64,000 nucleotides of DNA from Siphonodentalium dalli. Its lineage: Eukaryota > Mollusca > Scaphopoda > Gadilida > Siphonodentaliidae. The position numbers were made by a program, and so were the translations under genes. Location: NCBI GenBank assembly GCA_032622095.1, contig CP136066.1, positions 156,511,152-156,575,151 of the forward strand, given 5' to 3'. Below the pieces are notes generated by a model. It saw nothing but the letters and a program-made list of their open reading frames with translations. It was not told the DNA's origin and made no database searches. This document shows, in pieces, positions 40,681 through 52,194 of this stretch (positions are counted from its first letter, which is position 1; each line of letters begins with the position of its first letter).

Positions 40681-41049
40681 CCCTGTGCCAATGCATTCTC
40701 TTATATATGCGAGTTGACCATAGGTCGCCTCGCATATATAAGAGAATGCATTGGCCTAACAATTTTTTACAATTTTAATAATTTTTTCTTGTATTCTTTA
40801 ACAATTTTATAATTTCACCCATACAGAGCCCCAGACAAACATGAGCAGACGACACTCTTCTATATGCTTCTATATATGTGTGGGGCTCCCTGCAGGGTAA
40901 TGGATGTTTTTTATTTTATGTCCTAAAAATTGTAAGAAATATTTATTTAAAAAAAATGATAAAAAATTGTTAGGCCAATGCATTCTCTTATATATGCGAG
41001 GCGACCTATGGTCGACTCGCATATATAAGAGAATGAATTGGCACAGGGT
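40681..41049. mobile_element. P1 MITE, twin hairpin
   Basis: Begins CCCTGTGCCAATGCATTCTC and ends with the complement GGCACAGGG. Two ~70-bp hairpins (40688-40755 and 40975-41042) are separated by an AT-rich spacer. AK7 intron 14. Confidence 0.8.
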
Positions 41050-41140
41050 AAAGACTTTCGACTGGATTTTATATGGCAGGTCACATATAAGAAGCATACA
41101 TTGGAGCTGTTTAGTATTCATTTAGTCGGGTGTTCAGAAA

Positions 41141-41346
41141 ACCCTGTGCCAATAATTCTCTTATATATGTGAGTCTCACATATATAAGAGAATGCATTGG
41201 CCTAACAATTTTTACCCTGACCTTGTAAGCCAATGCATTCTCTTTAATATGCAAGGCTCCCTATGTGAGACTTGCATATATAAGATAATGCATGGCACAG
41301 GATATTTAATACTGCACCAGCGCAGCTCATGTCATGAAAGGGTTAA
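41141..41346. mobile_element. P1 MITE with TTAA right end
   Basis: Twin hairpins, the second near 41228-41300. The right terminus reads 'catgaaagggttaa'. The left outer inverted repeat is missing. Confidence 0.75.
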
Positions 41347-41672
41347 CTGGTACTCAAGTTTCAACAAAAAGGCTGGTACTTTGCATTAATCCTTTCAGTA
41401 ACAGGGGTCGATCTCATCGGCCCTAATTTACGGTCTGTAAATTCGGTCCTTGTTTGGGTATGCTTAAGCATGCTATAGCGAATTTAAAAACAAACTGGAT
41501 AAAACCTTAGTGGGATGTTATAGCTCAAAACTATCGCCAAGTATTCATAGTAATAATTTTGATGCCCATGAAAAACATAAGATTCCCTGGGCCTGGCACT
41601 AAACCTACAAAATAAGTCTGTTAAAGAATACAAGAAAAAATTATCAAAATTGTAAAAAAATAATGAAAAATT

Positions 41673-41798
41673 GTTAGGCCAATGCATTCTCTTATATATG
41701 CGAGGCGACCTATGGTCGACTCGCATATATAAAGAGAATGCATTGGCACAGGGTATATGGGTTGATACAAAAATCGGACCTGGCACTGAAAGGGTTAA
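41673..41798. mobile_element. P1-type hairpin joined to a P4-type TTAA end
   Basis: One P1 hairpin (41678-41747) followed by 'gggttgatacaaaaatcgga...actgaaagggttaa', the terminus of the element at 51557-51724. It looks like a chimera or one element inserted in another. Confidence 0.65.
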
Positions 41799-41856
41799 CA
41801 GCATCTAGAGATTGTTTGAGATCTGATAATAGTGAATTAGCTGATAGTCCTTTCTT

Positions 41857-41960
41857 TACTAAATACTCTTTGACGAGTAGTTCCCTTAGGAACTGTTCAG
41901 ATAATAAGTTAAAAAATACATTTGTTGAACTTATTATCTGAACATTTCCCATCAATGAAT
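41857..41960. mobile_element. Foldback element with 'gttcagataataagtt' arms
   Basis: Inverted 'ctgttcagataataagtt' and 'aacttattatctgaaca' around a short loop. The same arms occur at 59832-59960, both next to 'tactaaatattc' and 'gagtagttccc' words, so this is a distinct small family. Confidence 0.65.
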
Positions 41961-42127
41961 AAGAATCTTTCAGCAGTTGTATTATCATTTTGCATGTCCG
42001 TCATCTGCTTATATCTCATGAACATCCCTTCAGATGAATAATAGACCATTTCAGTGTATATACGTAAGAATCCAATAAGTAAAGAAAGGTTTAAAGACCT
42101 AATGGACTTGTTCAGGTGAGTACAATT

Positions 42128-42462
42128 GATATTAGTACTCAGGCGCTATGCCAACCTGGGGAATATAGCGTTGCACTAACATCGACGAAAATTTCAAGAA
42201 ATCGACCAAACCACTCCATAGAAAACATTGTCTGAATTATGCTCAATTGTAAATATTTACATCTCAATTCGGGACGCAACTATCTGCAATAAACTAACAC
42301 AAATGATTTTGACACCCAGAGACATTGCATTTAATTAATATATAAAGAAATATGGTGTGTATTGTCCATTTGGATTAATATTCGTAAACATAACTACTTT
42401 GACCAAATGTACTATCAATATTTATTTGATCACCTAATTGGAGTGTCTCACATCACTTTAAG
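42128..42462 (+). repeat. Interspersed repeat family R, copy 3
   Basis: Best match to copy 1 ('ccactccatagaaaacattg', 'gcatttaattaatatataaa', 'gtgtctcacatcacttta'). Its end lies about 13 bp from the exon 14 donor. Confidence 0.75.
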
Positions 42463-42475
42463 ATCAAACACTTAC

Positions 42476-42634
42476 TAGATAATCTATGGGGTCGTCTGGC
42501 TTGACTTTACAGGCATCGATGAGGCCCTGCGTCAGTGTCGGCATCACATGTTTCATCAGGTAATTTCTCAGAGGAATAGATTTTGCTTCTAGCAGCTCAT
42601 ATTCTTCTCGTTTCACCTCATTTAATCTCTGTGA
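42476..42634 (-). CDS. AK7: AK7 exon 14, DPY-30 motif
   Basis: 53 codons, phase 0 at both ends, donor CTA|GTAAGT. Encodes '[20 protein letters not shown]' and 'KPDDPIDYL', the DPY-30-like helix pair that docks to axonemal scaffold proteins. Confidence 0.95.
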
Positions 42635-42744
42635 CTGTAAAGAAAGGGTTCTGTCATTATTTTAGAACTTTACAACAACGTATCAAGGTCACACACAAGC
42701 ACAAAACATAGATTGGGCTAATGTAAACTTTCTAAAGTAATTAA

Positions 42745-42940
42745 TACAGTAAGGTAAATAATCGACCCCTAAACCACAGCAGAATTATGGTAAATTTTTC
42801 AGGATTTAGTCAGAAATATGGCTTGCTCTCGGTGAGAGCTTTCCATTGAATGGCAACAAGCCATATTTCCGACTAAATCCTGAAAAATTTCCCATAATTC
42901 TGCTGTGGTTAAAGGGTCATATACTTCGGGCATTACCGTA
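42745..42940. mobile_element. P3 palindromic MITE
   Basis: Palindrome with arms 'aaccacagcagaattatgg', 'ggatttagtcagaaatatgg' and a centre around 'ctctcggtgagagc'. It starts TACAGTAAGG and ends CATTACCGTA. AK7 intron 13. Confidence 0.8.
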
Positions 42941-43165
42941 CCTTCTCAAATTGTTTTACAACATGGACTTTCCCTTGCATTAATTATATAGATCTCTGGT
43001 ATGCAACTCTAATATTAGGTAACAGCGTATGTGTTGTTATCATTTTCATAAAAAAAGCAGATATTAATTAATTGTAACAAGAACATTAACGTATTAAACT
43101 AAGTAATATTGTATAATTTTTTAACCATTCCATGGCTGGAGCTTCCTGAAATTTTGCAAAAAAAA

Positions 43166-43310
43166 ACCTGTGCCAATGCATTCTCTTTGTAAGCCAGTTA
43201 TTCTCTTATATATGCGAGGCTCCCTATGGGAGACTCACATATATAATGAAATGCATTCGCACAGGATCCTTAATGCTGCACCAGCACATCTCCAGTCATT
43301 AATGAGTTAA
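43166..43310. mobile_element. P1 MITE fragment with TTAA right end
   Basis: Contains one hairpin and the outer end 'ctccagtcattaatgagttaa'-like terminus. The left outer end is missing. AK7 intron 13. Confidence 0.65.
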
Positions 43311-43319
43311 GTGGGAATT

Positions 43320-44440
43320 CAGACAAATTCTTTATAAATGAGTAGATGGGCGCGAAGCGCCCGGGATTGTCGAAAAGATCGAGTGATCTTCTCCTTCACC
43401 CCACGGTTTGTTGTTGTTGGAGATATAGCACACAGAAAATCGTCATGTCTGAACACGGCAAAAGTTGAATATAATTGAATTAAATGTTATATCTTGAATT
43501 GGATTTATTTGAATTGGGTTGCTAGGGGAAAGGCCCACGAGCTTTAATACGGGGTATGTGGGCCCGGAGTCCCGGTGTGTCCCTTTGATGTTTTTGTTGT
43601 TGCTGAGCGTGTCGAGTGGTGCGCTGAAAAAAGGAACGGGGCCCATGTTATGATGTTAAAATGGTGTTAGTTTGTATTGTTAGTTTTTCAAGCCGCTAAA
43701 CAATTGCAAGTCAAAGCGTGTGATTCAATGTGTCAACCTATAGAGATTCCAATACAGACCAAACGCACTGTGAGGGTTTGTCTAAGCTATGTCAGGTTGT
43801 TGCATTTAAATGGCCCGCCCTACCTCCCCTGGGCACGGGCGTAGATGAAAACATATATTGACGAATTTGTATACAGTGTTATTTGGGTTTTAATATATGA
43901 AATAAAAATAAATCTGAATGATGATGTACAAGATAGTCTTTAATGGTTGACAATATATGTGAATGGTTTAGACAGAGATGTATACATATGATTTACATTC
44001 AATAGAATTATTTTTTGGATTTTTGGTAATTTTTTTAAATGATATATACATTTAGTACATGGCAGTGTGTTCTTGAGCCGTCCCCGCTCCCGAAGAAAGG
44101 CCAGAGCGGCAAGCGGGACAAGCATATGTCGGTATATGCCCTTCCCAACTCTGTGAGAGCTGTGACCACTTATGGGTCTGTAGTTCCTGCACCCCACCCC
44201 GAGCTAGTGCTGGGTCGGTTTTTAAGCCGGGTCCCGCTCGGTAGGTGTTGTCAGGTGAGTGGAATGTGTAAGACATGAGCGCTAGCTTCTGAAAGTGAAT
44301 TTGTAATATTATACAGATGGCGAGTTGTGCCTGTTATAGAAATGAATGCGTTGTATCCCCCGATAGTTATGGGTTCCCAAGGGCGCGGGCGTAAGTGAAA
44401 TCACACAAATTCTTTCACCTGGAGAGTGTTATTTAACATG
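43320..44440. other. Unclassified GC-richer insertion in AK7 intron 13 with duplicated ends
   Basis: A block near 43828-43886 ('ggcacgggcgtagatgaaa ... agtgttattt') recurs diverged at about 44378-44435. Between them lies GC-rich sequence (44060-44280). No ORF with a recognised domain. It is probably an old transposon, but I cannot name its class. Confidence 0.35.
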
Positions 44441-44495
44441 GGCATTGCCTGTATTAATGGGAATTCCCAGGGCTGGATAAGACATTTTCACTTAC

Positions 44496-44635
44496 CCATT
44501 CCTCCTGCCGTTTCTTCCTTTCTTGGGCCTCCTCAGCCTCTTGTCTTTCTCTTTCTACCTTTTCTACTATTTCTCTCTGTGATTTTTCTTCCGCCTCAAC
44601 TCTTTTCATTTCTTCAAGTTCTTCTGGAGTGGGAC
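44496..44635 (-). CDS. AK7: AK7 exon 13, charged coiled-coil linker
   Basis: 140 bp. Two bases complete a Gly codon, then 46 codons rich in Glu/Lys/Arg ('EEMKRVEAEEKSQREIVEKV') predict a long helix. Donor TGG|GTAAG. Confidence 0.9.
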
Positions 44636-44886
44636 CTGTTTAAAAGATGATGAGGCATATGGGTTAGATAGGTGATAGACTTCCCTCTATATACTGATGA
44701 ATATTAAAACTAAATAAAAGGTCACTAGGCCACACATCACCCGAATAAGGTGGCTTTATTTGACCAGTAGCTTTTTTAGAAATTAAATTAGATCTGGGAA
44801 CAATCATTAAATCAAACATTGCTTCCAACTTTCTATGTTAACACAGCTAGTTTTATTTGATTACACAACAGAATTATAAGTATATA

Positions 44887-45245
44887 ATCGGCAAATTCTA
44901 AGTCAACAAGGGCCATAACTCCGGTAAACATTGACACGCCAAACCCAAATTTGCACTTTATATGTATTTTCATGTGAGCAATCCATATACCAGATTTAAT
45001 AACAATTGGATAACAATAAATAAAGTTGTCATCCACACAGAGACCAAACTATTCGGCAAATTAAAATTTGACAAGGACCACAGCTCGGGTAAAAATGAGC
45101 AGACCGCACCTATATCCAAACTTGACCTGAATTTTCATGTGGGTAATCCACATACAAACTATTACTAAAGATATCAATTGGAACCATATGGGATGGATGC
45201 ACGCTAAGACAAATGCATGACTAGACAGACAGATGGATGGACACA
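44887..45245. mobile_element. Mollusc-type retroposon fragment, two internal units
   Basis: Two diverged ~165-bp units ('tcaacaagggccataactcc' and 'tgacaaggaccacagctcgg', each continuing to 'ttttcatgtg' and 'caattgg'), followed by 'cagacagacagatggatgg'. The 'aagggccataactc' type of repeat is, from my knowledge, abundant in bivalve and other mollusc genomes. AK7 intron 12. Confidence 0.6.
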
Positions 45246-45311
45246 GGGATTAAATATCACTGTAAAAAGTGCACATGTTCTGTGATGAACAAGTGCCTTA
45301 CACTGACATAC

Positions 45312-45392
45312 CATAGTTTCGTGGTTCCCCAAATATTTTCTTTATTTTATCAACAGTCTCTTTCATCATTGGTGACATATCTTTGGTTACAT
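45312..45392 (-). CDS. AK7: AK7 exon 12
   Basis: 81 bp encoding 'DVTKDMSPMMKETVDKIKKI' and 'FGEPRNY(G)'. The G-E-P-R-N-Y-G turn after the kinase core is a conserved AK7 landmark. Donor ATG|GTATGT. Confidence 0.93.
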
Positions 45393-45454
45393 CTGAAAAG
45401 AAAATCACAATTTTTAATATCTATATATTTCATACATGATTTGTATCATATAGT

Positions 45455-45718
45455 CCTTTGATGCCGGGAGCTGCACCATGTGCAGCATTAAAGACCCTGT
45501 GCCAGTGCATTATCTTATATATGAGAGTCTTCCATAGGGAGCCTTGCATATACAAGAGAATGCACTGGTTTGGATGGTCCATGGTAAATATTGTCAGGCC
45601 ATTGTATTCTATTTAATATATGCGAGGCTCCCTATGGGAGACTCCGACATATATAAGAGAATATATACATTGACACGTTTTGCAAAAGTTTAGGAAGCTC
45701 CAGTCATGGAAGGCTTAA
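45455..45718. mobile_element. P1 MITE, twin hairpin
   Basis: Outer ends 'cctttgatgccgggagctgc' and 'agctccagtcatggaaggcttaa', with two hairpins inside (45490-45565 and 45602-45675). It ends at TTAA 45715-45718. AK7 intron 11. Confidence 0.75.
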
Positions 45719-45780
45719 CCAATTATATAACCCTTTCTTTACTAAATACTTGTTGATGAATGGCAACAGTCAATTCCATT

Positions 45781-48570
45781 CGTGACTGACGGGACAAAAG
45801 ATAAAATTCCCTGTCCTTTGAGGCACCCTAGTTGAGCAATGGCAGCCAATTGGCTTTGTTTAATTATTGTATTTTATAGGTTTAAACTATCAGAATTGAA
45901 TAGAAAAGAAACATTTAAATATGCATACATTATATTGTTTTCCTCTTCTTCAAAGTGTATCGTGACTGACGGGACAGTTGAGTCTAACATACTACACAGT
46001 ACCTTATTTGAGAATGTTGAAACTATCTCAAATCTTATCATGATTCTAACATATTCTTGATAACTCATGACAAAGAGATAACACTCTGCATGTCACTCAA
46101 TGTCATATGTTTAAATACATTTATATAAATGTTATTAAAATTCCATTAGCGTGACTGACGGGACATGCAATTGTGACTGACGGGACATTATCTCCAAAAC
46201 CATACGTCTTGACTACCATAATATGTCTAAACGGTAACCTATTATTTTCTTGCACTGTCATTCATATTCTTGTAGTTTTTACGGTATGTAACATGGATAT
46301 TGATGTTATGCATATTGATGTTAAATGTGATCATGGCTGACCGACCAAGTCACAATTGGAACTAAATATGGACATGGGACTAAATAGGATTTACAAGTTT
46401 ATTTCTTTGATGCTTAATGTCACTTTCAACATTACAAATATATTACACATTTACCACCATGATCCCTGGGAGCCCATGAGGTTGGGAAGAAGATTAAATG
46501 GGAAGATATTTATATTCATGCTGAAATTATTTTTATTAATTTTAAGAACATTTAATCAGAATTCTCATTTTAACAACACACTTAGCGAAAGCATGTATGT
46601 CATGCTTTATACAGTGATCTACGTGTCTAGTATGGATTAAATATTTTAGTGCAACAAAGTGAAATTAAGGCGACACATTTATGCAAAATCACCGGTTCAT
46701 CACACTGGACTTTGTGTGACACCCCATTAAAGGTACGGTTGGCCTTGGCGGTGGGTATCCTGTGAAAATATTTCCACCCGACAAAAACCGCCACTAACAG
46801 AAAGAACAACAAAATGTAGACAGACTTTGTCCGTATACAAATAAGAAATATCGCATAAACAGTATGTTATTGTCATATTTTTGACCATTGTTATGTAAAC
46901 AAAAGCATAAAAAGTTACTTTTCTGGTGTTTGTTTATATTATGATGGTAAACATAAAGAGCGTTCTTTGTGGGTGAATTCCTGATATGGAACGAATAAAG
47001 AGCGTGTTTATGCCATTTGTGTGTGATTAGCCAGCAGCATTGTGTTGTCTTCTGTAACACAATCAGGCTCTTGCTTATATAAAATATAGTAAATCTTTGT
47101 GATAACATGCTGTTTACGTGATGGTCATGGTATATATATGAACGAAACTGTATGCGTTTTAATGTTTTTCTGTTTACGGTGATTGGAACAAATATGAATA
47201 TTTTCGACAACTAAGGCCTCACGTGCCTTTAAACTTGTGATATGAAATTTGTTTATAAATATAACTCATGTTTTTTGAAAATTCCAATAGAATTTACCCT
47301 ACATCGATACTAATATGCATGGTCTTCAAAAGTCAACTACCGATATTACCTGCTGATGGCGCATTTATATGTGGTAGTTTACCGGTACATGTTTACTACT
47401 AATTTTGATATGATTATAGGTGGATTTTATTGGAAGACTTTGTATTTATTTCCAAGAATTTAGGTTCGATTTCTCTTTAAATAGATTATATCCACAGATA
47501 ATCAGGTTATCGCATCACAAGAATTTCTGGGTAATTATTGCGTATTCAAAAACTTTTATACTAATGTCTGTCGACCTACAGTTTATACATCGATCCTCTT
47601 ACATTAATCAAAGATGGTTGTTTCTCCATATCATATGTGACATTATACTGGACTTTTGGTACCAAACAGTATCCCTATCATTTTCGAACATGAATTTATT
47701 CCTCTGCAGGCACTTTATCTGATATAAATCGGATTAGATTTCATCCTTTCGCATCTGGCCTTCTGCCTCTCGGCAGCAGTCTTGGCCATATTTAGTGCAA
47801 GTCCAGTAGAGTCTTGCAAGAAAGTGCAGCAAATAGACACTTACAGTCAGACTAAAACATATACAGTTGTGATAAGAAATTACACAAGTATTTTAATTGC
47901 CTTAAAATGGCTGGAATATTTCAATTTGGGAACTTGTACTTTAGAAGTGGACACTACGGGCAATGTACTTGTATAATTGGCCAAATTTGAACCAATGAGT
48001 GAGTCCAATATGTATGTACAGTTGTTAGCAAAATAAATGATAAATGATGGTAGATCTGGGGCCAACTGAGTTGGGGCTGTATAATTATGTTGATGGTGTC
48101 CTTTGATGTAGAAATTTGTGAGACAATATGTTGTCATCCGAATCCAATTTTGCACAAGCGTATTAATAATTCGTTAACTTTCTTTGTTCAGGGAATGTGT
48201 GATAAGGCCATACTTTAACAGAACTTTATGTCAAATGAATGTTGTGTTATAAAGAGAACAGAGTATACAACACATCAATGTTGTGAAATGGTGTCAAAAC
48301 ATAAATTTATACCATAGTAACAGGTTTCCACTAACATATTTCTGTATGTAGACATATCCTCATTTTGTGACTGACAGGACATAATTTTGTGACTGACGGG
48401 ACATTGTTGGAGAGGCTGCATAGGAAATCACTAACAACCAAATGATCAATCATGTTGTCATTATCATTATACCATCCAATGTGGAAGATAATAAAACAAA
48501 AATCAGCAGGTTGTATATCAAATTTAACATGTGGCAGTATTTAGGTACTGCAAATCGTGACTGACGGGAC
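45781..48570. repeat. Seven scattered copies of the motif GTGACTGACGGGAC
   Basis: Copies at 45781-45795, 45961-45975, 46150-46164, 46173-46186, 48367-48380 (one change), 48389-48402 and 48556-48570. All read the same way and are mostly followed by A/AT. I saw none elsewhere in the window. The interval probably represents one unclassified transposon in AK7 intron 11. Confidence 0.8.
47715..47789 (-). pseudogene. Short ORF fragment 'MAKTAAERQ...' inside the motif cluster
   Basis: 24 codons and a stop. The start 'AKTAAERQKARCERMKSNP' resembles the basic opening of transposon-encoded proteins I have seen in invertebrate genomes, but the frame stops at once. It is probably the first exon or a remnant of the element that carries the GTGACTGACGGGAC motifs. 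Confidence 0.35.
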
Positions 48571-48929
48571 ATTTACTCAAATGCTTGGCAAACATGTGTT
48601 TTTAAGTATGTAATCACGAGGATCACTCATAAGCTGCTTTTTATCTTTAGAACAGCTGATTTACTGTCAGAATTGTCAATGTTCAACACGGGAAGCCCAA
48701 ATTATAAATTGTTATTATTTTTAGGTATTATTGTGTGTTTTTGGTATATAAAATTGAAAAAAAAGAAGGAAAAACTGGAATATTCATAACTATTTGATGG
48801 CTGCAATAATCTTTAAAAAATAAAAGGCGCATGAAAATTTGCGATTTACTTTTTCATACAACATATTCCATGTATTGCATTCTTGCTTTTCAATTTTTGT
48901 CAAAAATGGAACCTTTCTGTGGAATTGAC

Positions 48930-49012
48930 CAACAAGCCATATTTCCGTCTATATCCTGAAAAGTTACCCATAATTCTGCTGTGGTTTAGGAGTCGATTAC
49001 TTAGGGCATTAC
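48930..49012. mobile_element. P3 MITE, half copy abutting the exon 11 donor
   Basis: One arm only ('caacaagccatatttccgtc' through 'agggcattac'). Its end is 11 bp from the exon 11 boundary. Confidence 0.75.
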
Positions 49013-49022
49013 ATATACTTAC

Positions 49023-49283
49023 CAATCTTCTCAGGATGGAATTCAAGTTCATCAAAATAATTAAGTACAGTTTCGTCTTCAGTGTTGATTGATCTGAACT
49101 CATTCAGTCGCCTGTTGAGCCCTTCCTCTGTGTGGTGAGTGTTATACACAACATTTTCTGGTAGGTTCATAACCCGTAGTTTAAGAAAATCGTCAACAGA
49201 ATCGAGACTGATCACAAAGTCTGGCATTGCGTTTCTGTCATAACTTCCCTTCCCAGCGTCATCCTGCTCATCATCTTCATCAG
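49023..49283 (-). CDS. AK7: AK7 exon 11, C-terminal part of the kinase core
   Basis: 261 bp. Starts in an acidic stretch, then 'FVISLDSVDDFLKLRVMNLP' (core strand and helix), 'RRLNEFRSINTEDETVLNYF' (lid/helix region) and 'FDELEFHPEKIG'. Donor GATTG|GTAAGT. A MITE end lies only 11 bp into the intron. Confidence 0.95.
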
Positions 49284-49499
49284 CTGCAATATAAATTTAT
49301 TAATCAGTGTTCACCCTATTGGGTACCAGCGAGTATGTCAACAAATGTTTTCGAGCGATATCAGTCCTTGCAGAGCAATATATATATACAGTCAATTTCA
49401 GTTAATTGTATATCGTTTAAATGCAAAATTTTGCTATTTGCATAAAATATGCATGCACCAAACCATTTTCTCATAAAAAGACCATTTTTTAATTGTTTA

Positions 49500-49640
49500 T
49501 TTGCATAAGGGTCAGACTGTATTCCGTTTTTATGCACACGAAAATAGCCAAAAATGTTGCTGAGAAAGGGTCAGACTGTATTCCATTTTTATGCACACGA
49601 AAATCGCCAAAAATGTTGCTGAGAAGGGGTAAAAAGTCGC
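49500..49640. repeat. Two tandem ~65-bp units
   Basis: 'gggtcagactgtattccgtt' at 49508 and 'gggtcagactgtattccatt' at 49568, each followed by 'tttatgcacacgaaaat' and 'ccaaaaatgttgctgagaa', a direct duplication in AK7 intron 10. Confidence 0.8.
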
Positions 49641-49958
49641 CTTATGGTGCCGAATTTATAGCAATTTGTAAATAAAATTTAGTTTGAAATACGTATTTTA
49701 TGGGAAAACTTAATACAAATTTGTTGACGATGACCATCGCGAGAGCAAAGACATTCGAACGGCAATTTTCAATTTCATTACACACGTGGTTTTCTATCTC
49801 ATCTAACATGCTTCTGTTGATTATGATATCCACCAATGAAATAACATTTTTCGGTATATGTGAAACATAACAAAGTTAAGGCTTTGCAAAGCTGAAATTA
49901 TAACAGTCCAGAATGTTTTGATTAGTGGGCTCACTGCTCAGTGATTTTGCTGTCACAT

Positions 49959-50174
49959 ACAGTAATGCCATAAATAATTGACTCCTTAACCACAGCAGAA
50001 TTATGGGTAATTTTTCAGGATTTAGTCGGAAATATGGCTTGTTGCCATTCATCGGAAAGCTATCGGTGAGAGCTTTCCAATGAATGGCAACAATCCATAT
50101 TTCCGATTAAATCCTGAAAAGGTACCGATAATTATGCTGTAGTTAAGGAGTAGATTATTTAGGGCCTTACTGTA
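49959..50174. mobile_element. P3 palindromic MITE
   Basis: TACAGTAATGCC at the left, GGCCTTACTGTA at the right, and a full palindrome between. AK7 intron 10. Confidence 0.8.
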
Positions 50175-50206
50175 ATAAAGTGAATAGTTTGGACAGGGTA
50201 GACAGA

Positions 50207-50675
50207 CAGGCCTCAAAATATGGTGCCGGACATTTGCAGAATGAGGTCCCCAGAGGATGAATTTAGTGACACTGCCCCACACAGCAGACTAGCACCACTA
50301 AATTCACCCTCTGGGGACCTTGTTCTGCTAAGGCCTCATTTTCTCTGGAAAGTATCTTTATTATCAAAGTTTTTTTAGTTTCTTTAGAAACTTCATTAGA
50401 AAGATTCTTTTTCTTTTTTAGTTTAGTTTCTCTATATCCCCAAATTGGCAGACCACACAATGCATGATCAAGGCGCCCAATGGGTGCACATCAACATCTT
50501 CACCATCTGGGAACTTAAATCTGAGTCCAGTTCTCCCATAGCAGATGAGGCCATAAGAATGAGCTCCCCAGAGGATGAATTTGGTGAAGCTAGCATGCTG
50601 AGTTGGGTAGCATTACTAAATTTACCCTCTGGGGACCTCATTCTGCAAATGTCCAGCACCAAATTTTGAGGCCTG
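50207..50675. mobile_element. P2 twin-palindrome MITE, full length
   Basis: Outer ends 'caggcctcaaaatatggtgc' and 'gcaccaaattttgaggcctg', with palindromes at 50238-50327 and 50556-50645. The best-preserved boundaries of the family. AK7 intron 10. Confidence 0.82.
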
Positions 50676-50739
50676 TAGACAGATAAGCTGAATAGAAATG
50701 TGAGATTGTTTCTCTTACTGCATGGTTGATCATAAATAC

Positions 50740-51086
50740 TAAGCACAGCAGGCTAGCATCACCAAATTCATCCTCGGGGGACCTCATTCTGCTATAGAAG
50801 ACCTAGACACAGATTTACGATTTACAGATGGTGAAAATGATAATGTGCCCCCATTGGGCAGTTCAACTGCCAAGTTGGGGGTATAGAGAAACTAACATAC
50901 TCAAAAAGGAAAAGAAACTTTCTAAAGAAGTTTCTTAAGAAACTAAAACACTTTTTAATTTGATAATAAAGAAGAGGCCTAAGCAGAATGAGGTTGACAG
51001 GGGTGAATTTAATGCTGTTAGCCCAAAATGCGTCACTAAATTCACCCTCATTCTGCAAATGTCCGGCATAGAATTCTGAGGCCTGG
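50740..51086. mobile_element. P2 MITE, left-truncated
   Basis: Half palindrome at 50748-50790, spacer homologous to 50330-50460, decayed palindrome at 50985-51055, outer end '...gaggcctgg'. AK7 intron 10. Confidence 0.65.
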
Positions 51087-51199
51087 TCATACGATACGAT
51101 TCGATTTATTTGCATAAACACGAATAAAGGCAGTATGCTAACAATACAATTCATAATAAAACAATAAACAATTAATAAACAATTACATGTGAACGTGAT

Positions 51200-52130
51200 G
51201 GTAAGCATAATATTCATTCAGAGCGCTTATCAAAGAAGCGCTGGACCACGTTGCTGATTTTGCTGCTTATTTCAGGGTTATCATTTTTCATTACATGACT
51301 AAATTTCTGATCGTTTGACATACTTGTACAATAGCTGTGATATCTACCAACAATTTGGAAAAGTTCATCTCTGAGATCGCAATAGTGTGGACATTCCATA
51401 ATGAAATGATATCAGAACCGGTCCTGCATTTAAGGCACAGTCTCTTCCCCTCCGTAATTATAGGCTGATGATGTCTACCTTTTTCAATAGCGAGTTTGTG
51501 ATCACTAACACGGAGTTTTGTAAAACTGATCCTATCTTTTAAAGATGTTGTGTTTATTAGCCCTTTCAGTGCCAAGTCTGATTTTTGTATCAACCCATAT
51601 TTCCTTGATCATTTTTCAAATTTATTGATTATAATAATGTGATACATAGATGGAAAGAGCTAAAAAAAATGATCAAGGAAATATGGGTTGATACAAAAAC
51701 CGGACTTGGCACTGAAAGGGTTAAGTAAGTCTCTAAGACATAATCATTTTTAAACAATCTGTATGTTCTGAGTTTATTTTTATGGCCATCTCCTTTAGAG
51801 TCATCAAATATAGAGCTCTTGAATTCTTTCACATGTTCTTCCTGGAGCTTACACTTGAGATTTCTAATGATACTATATGTTTGGTTATTTAATGGAACCT
51901 GTATATTTTTACAACCAAATGCGTTTATCGATCGTCCTGAATAAAGAGTTGCATTTGGCTTTCCTCATCACATGTTCAGAGACGGCTGATGCCATTAGTT
52001 TGTTTTTAGATACATTTGATAATTTTGCACCATAGTTAGCCATTCTGCATAATATTTCGACGGAACATGGATATCTACCGAGCTCTGCTCTGACTGCATA
52101 TGTGATGGATAAACCATCACATAGCAATTA
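51200..52130 (-). pseudogene. LINE ORF2 C-terminal remnant
   Basis: Minus-strand pieces in more than one frame: 'AELGRYPCSVEILCRMANY' (~52080), 'DHKLAIEKGRHH' with 'LCLKC' (~51500) and 'MECPHYCDLRDELF' (~51380). These resemble the typical end of CR1/Jockey-type LINEs. It is frameshifted and interrupted by a TTAA MITE (51557-51724). Same strand as AK7, intron 10. Confidence 0.65.
51557..51724. mobile_element. P4 MITE inserted in the LINE remnant
   Basis: Inverted ends 'ccctttcagtgccaagtc' and 'gacttggcactgaaaggg', flanked by TTAG and TTAA. The arms continue through 'tttgtatcaacccatatttc'. A TTAA-type insertion that splits the LINE sequence. Confidence 0.75.
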
Positions 52131-52194
52131 TTGTGCTTAAAAGCACCGAACATACATGAATCTAAACCTTGCATCTAATCATTTTGTATGTCAC

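Noticed and set aside
40681-41049. CRISPR-like array from the repeated palindromes
   Set aside because: Repeat spacing is irregular, the repeats are MITE hairpins, and the locus is eukaryotic.
46794-47210. 138-residue minus-strand ORF in AK7 intron 11
   Set aside because: AT-rich composition and no domain; consistent with chance in intronic DNA.
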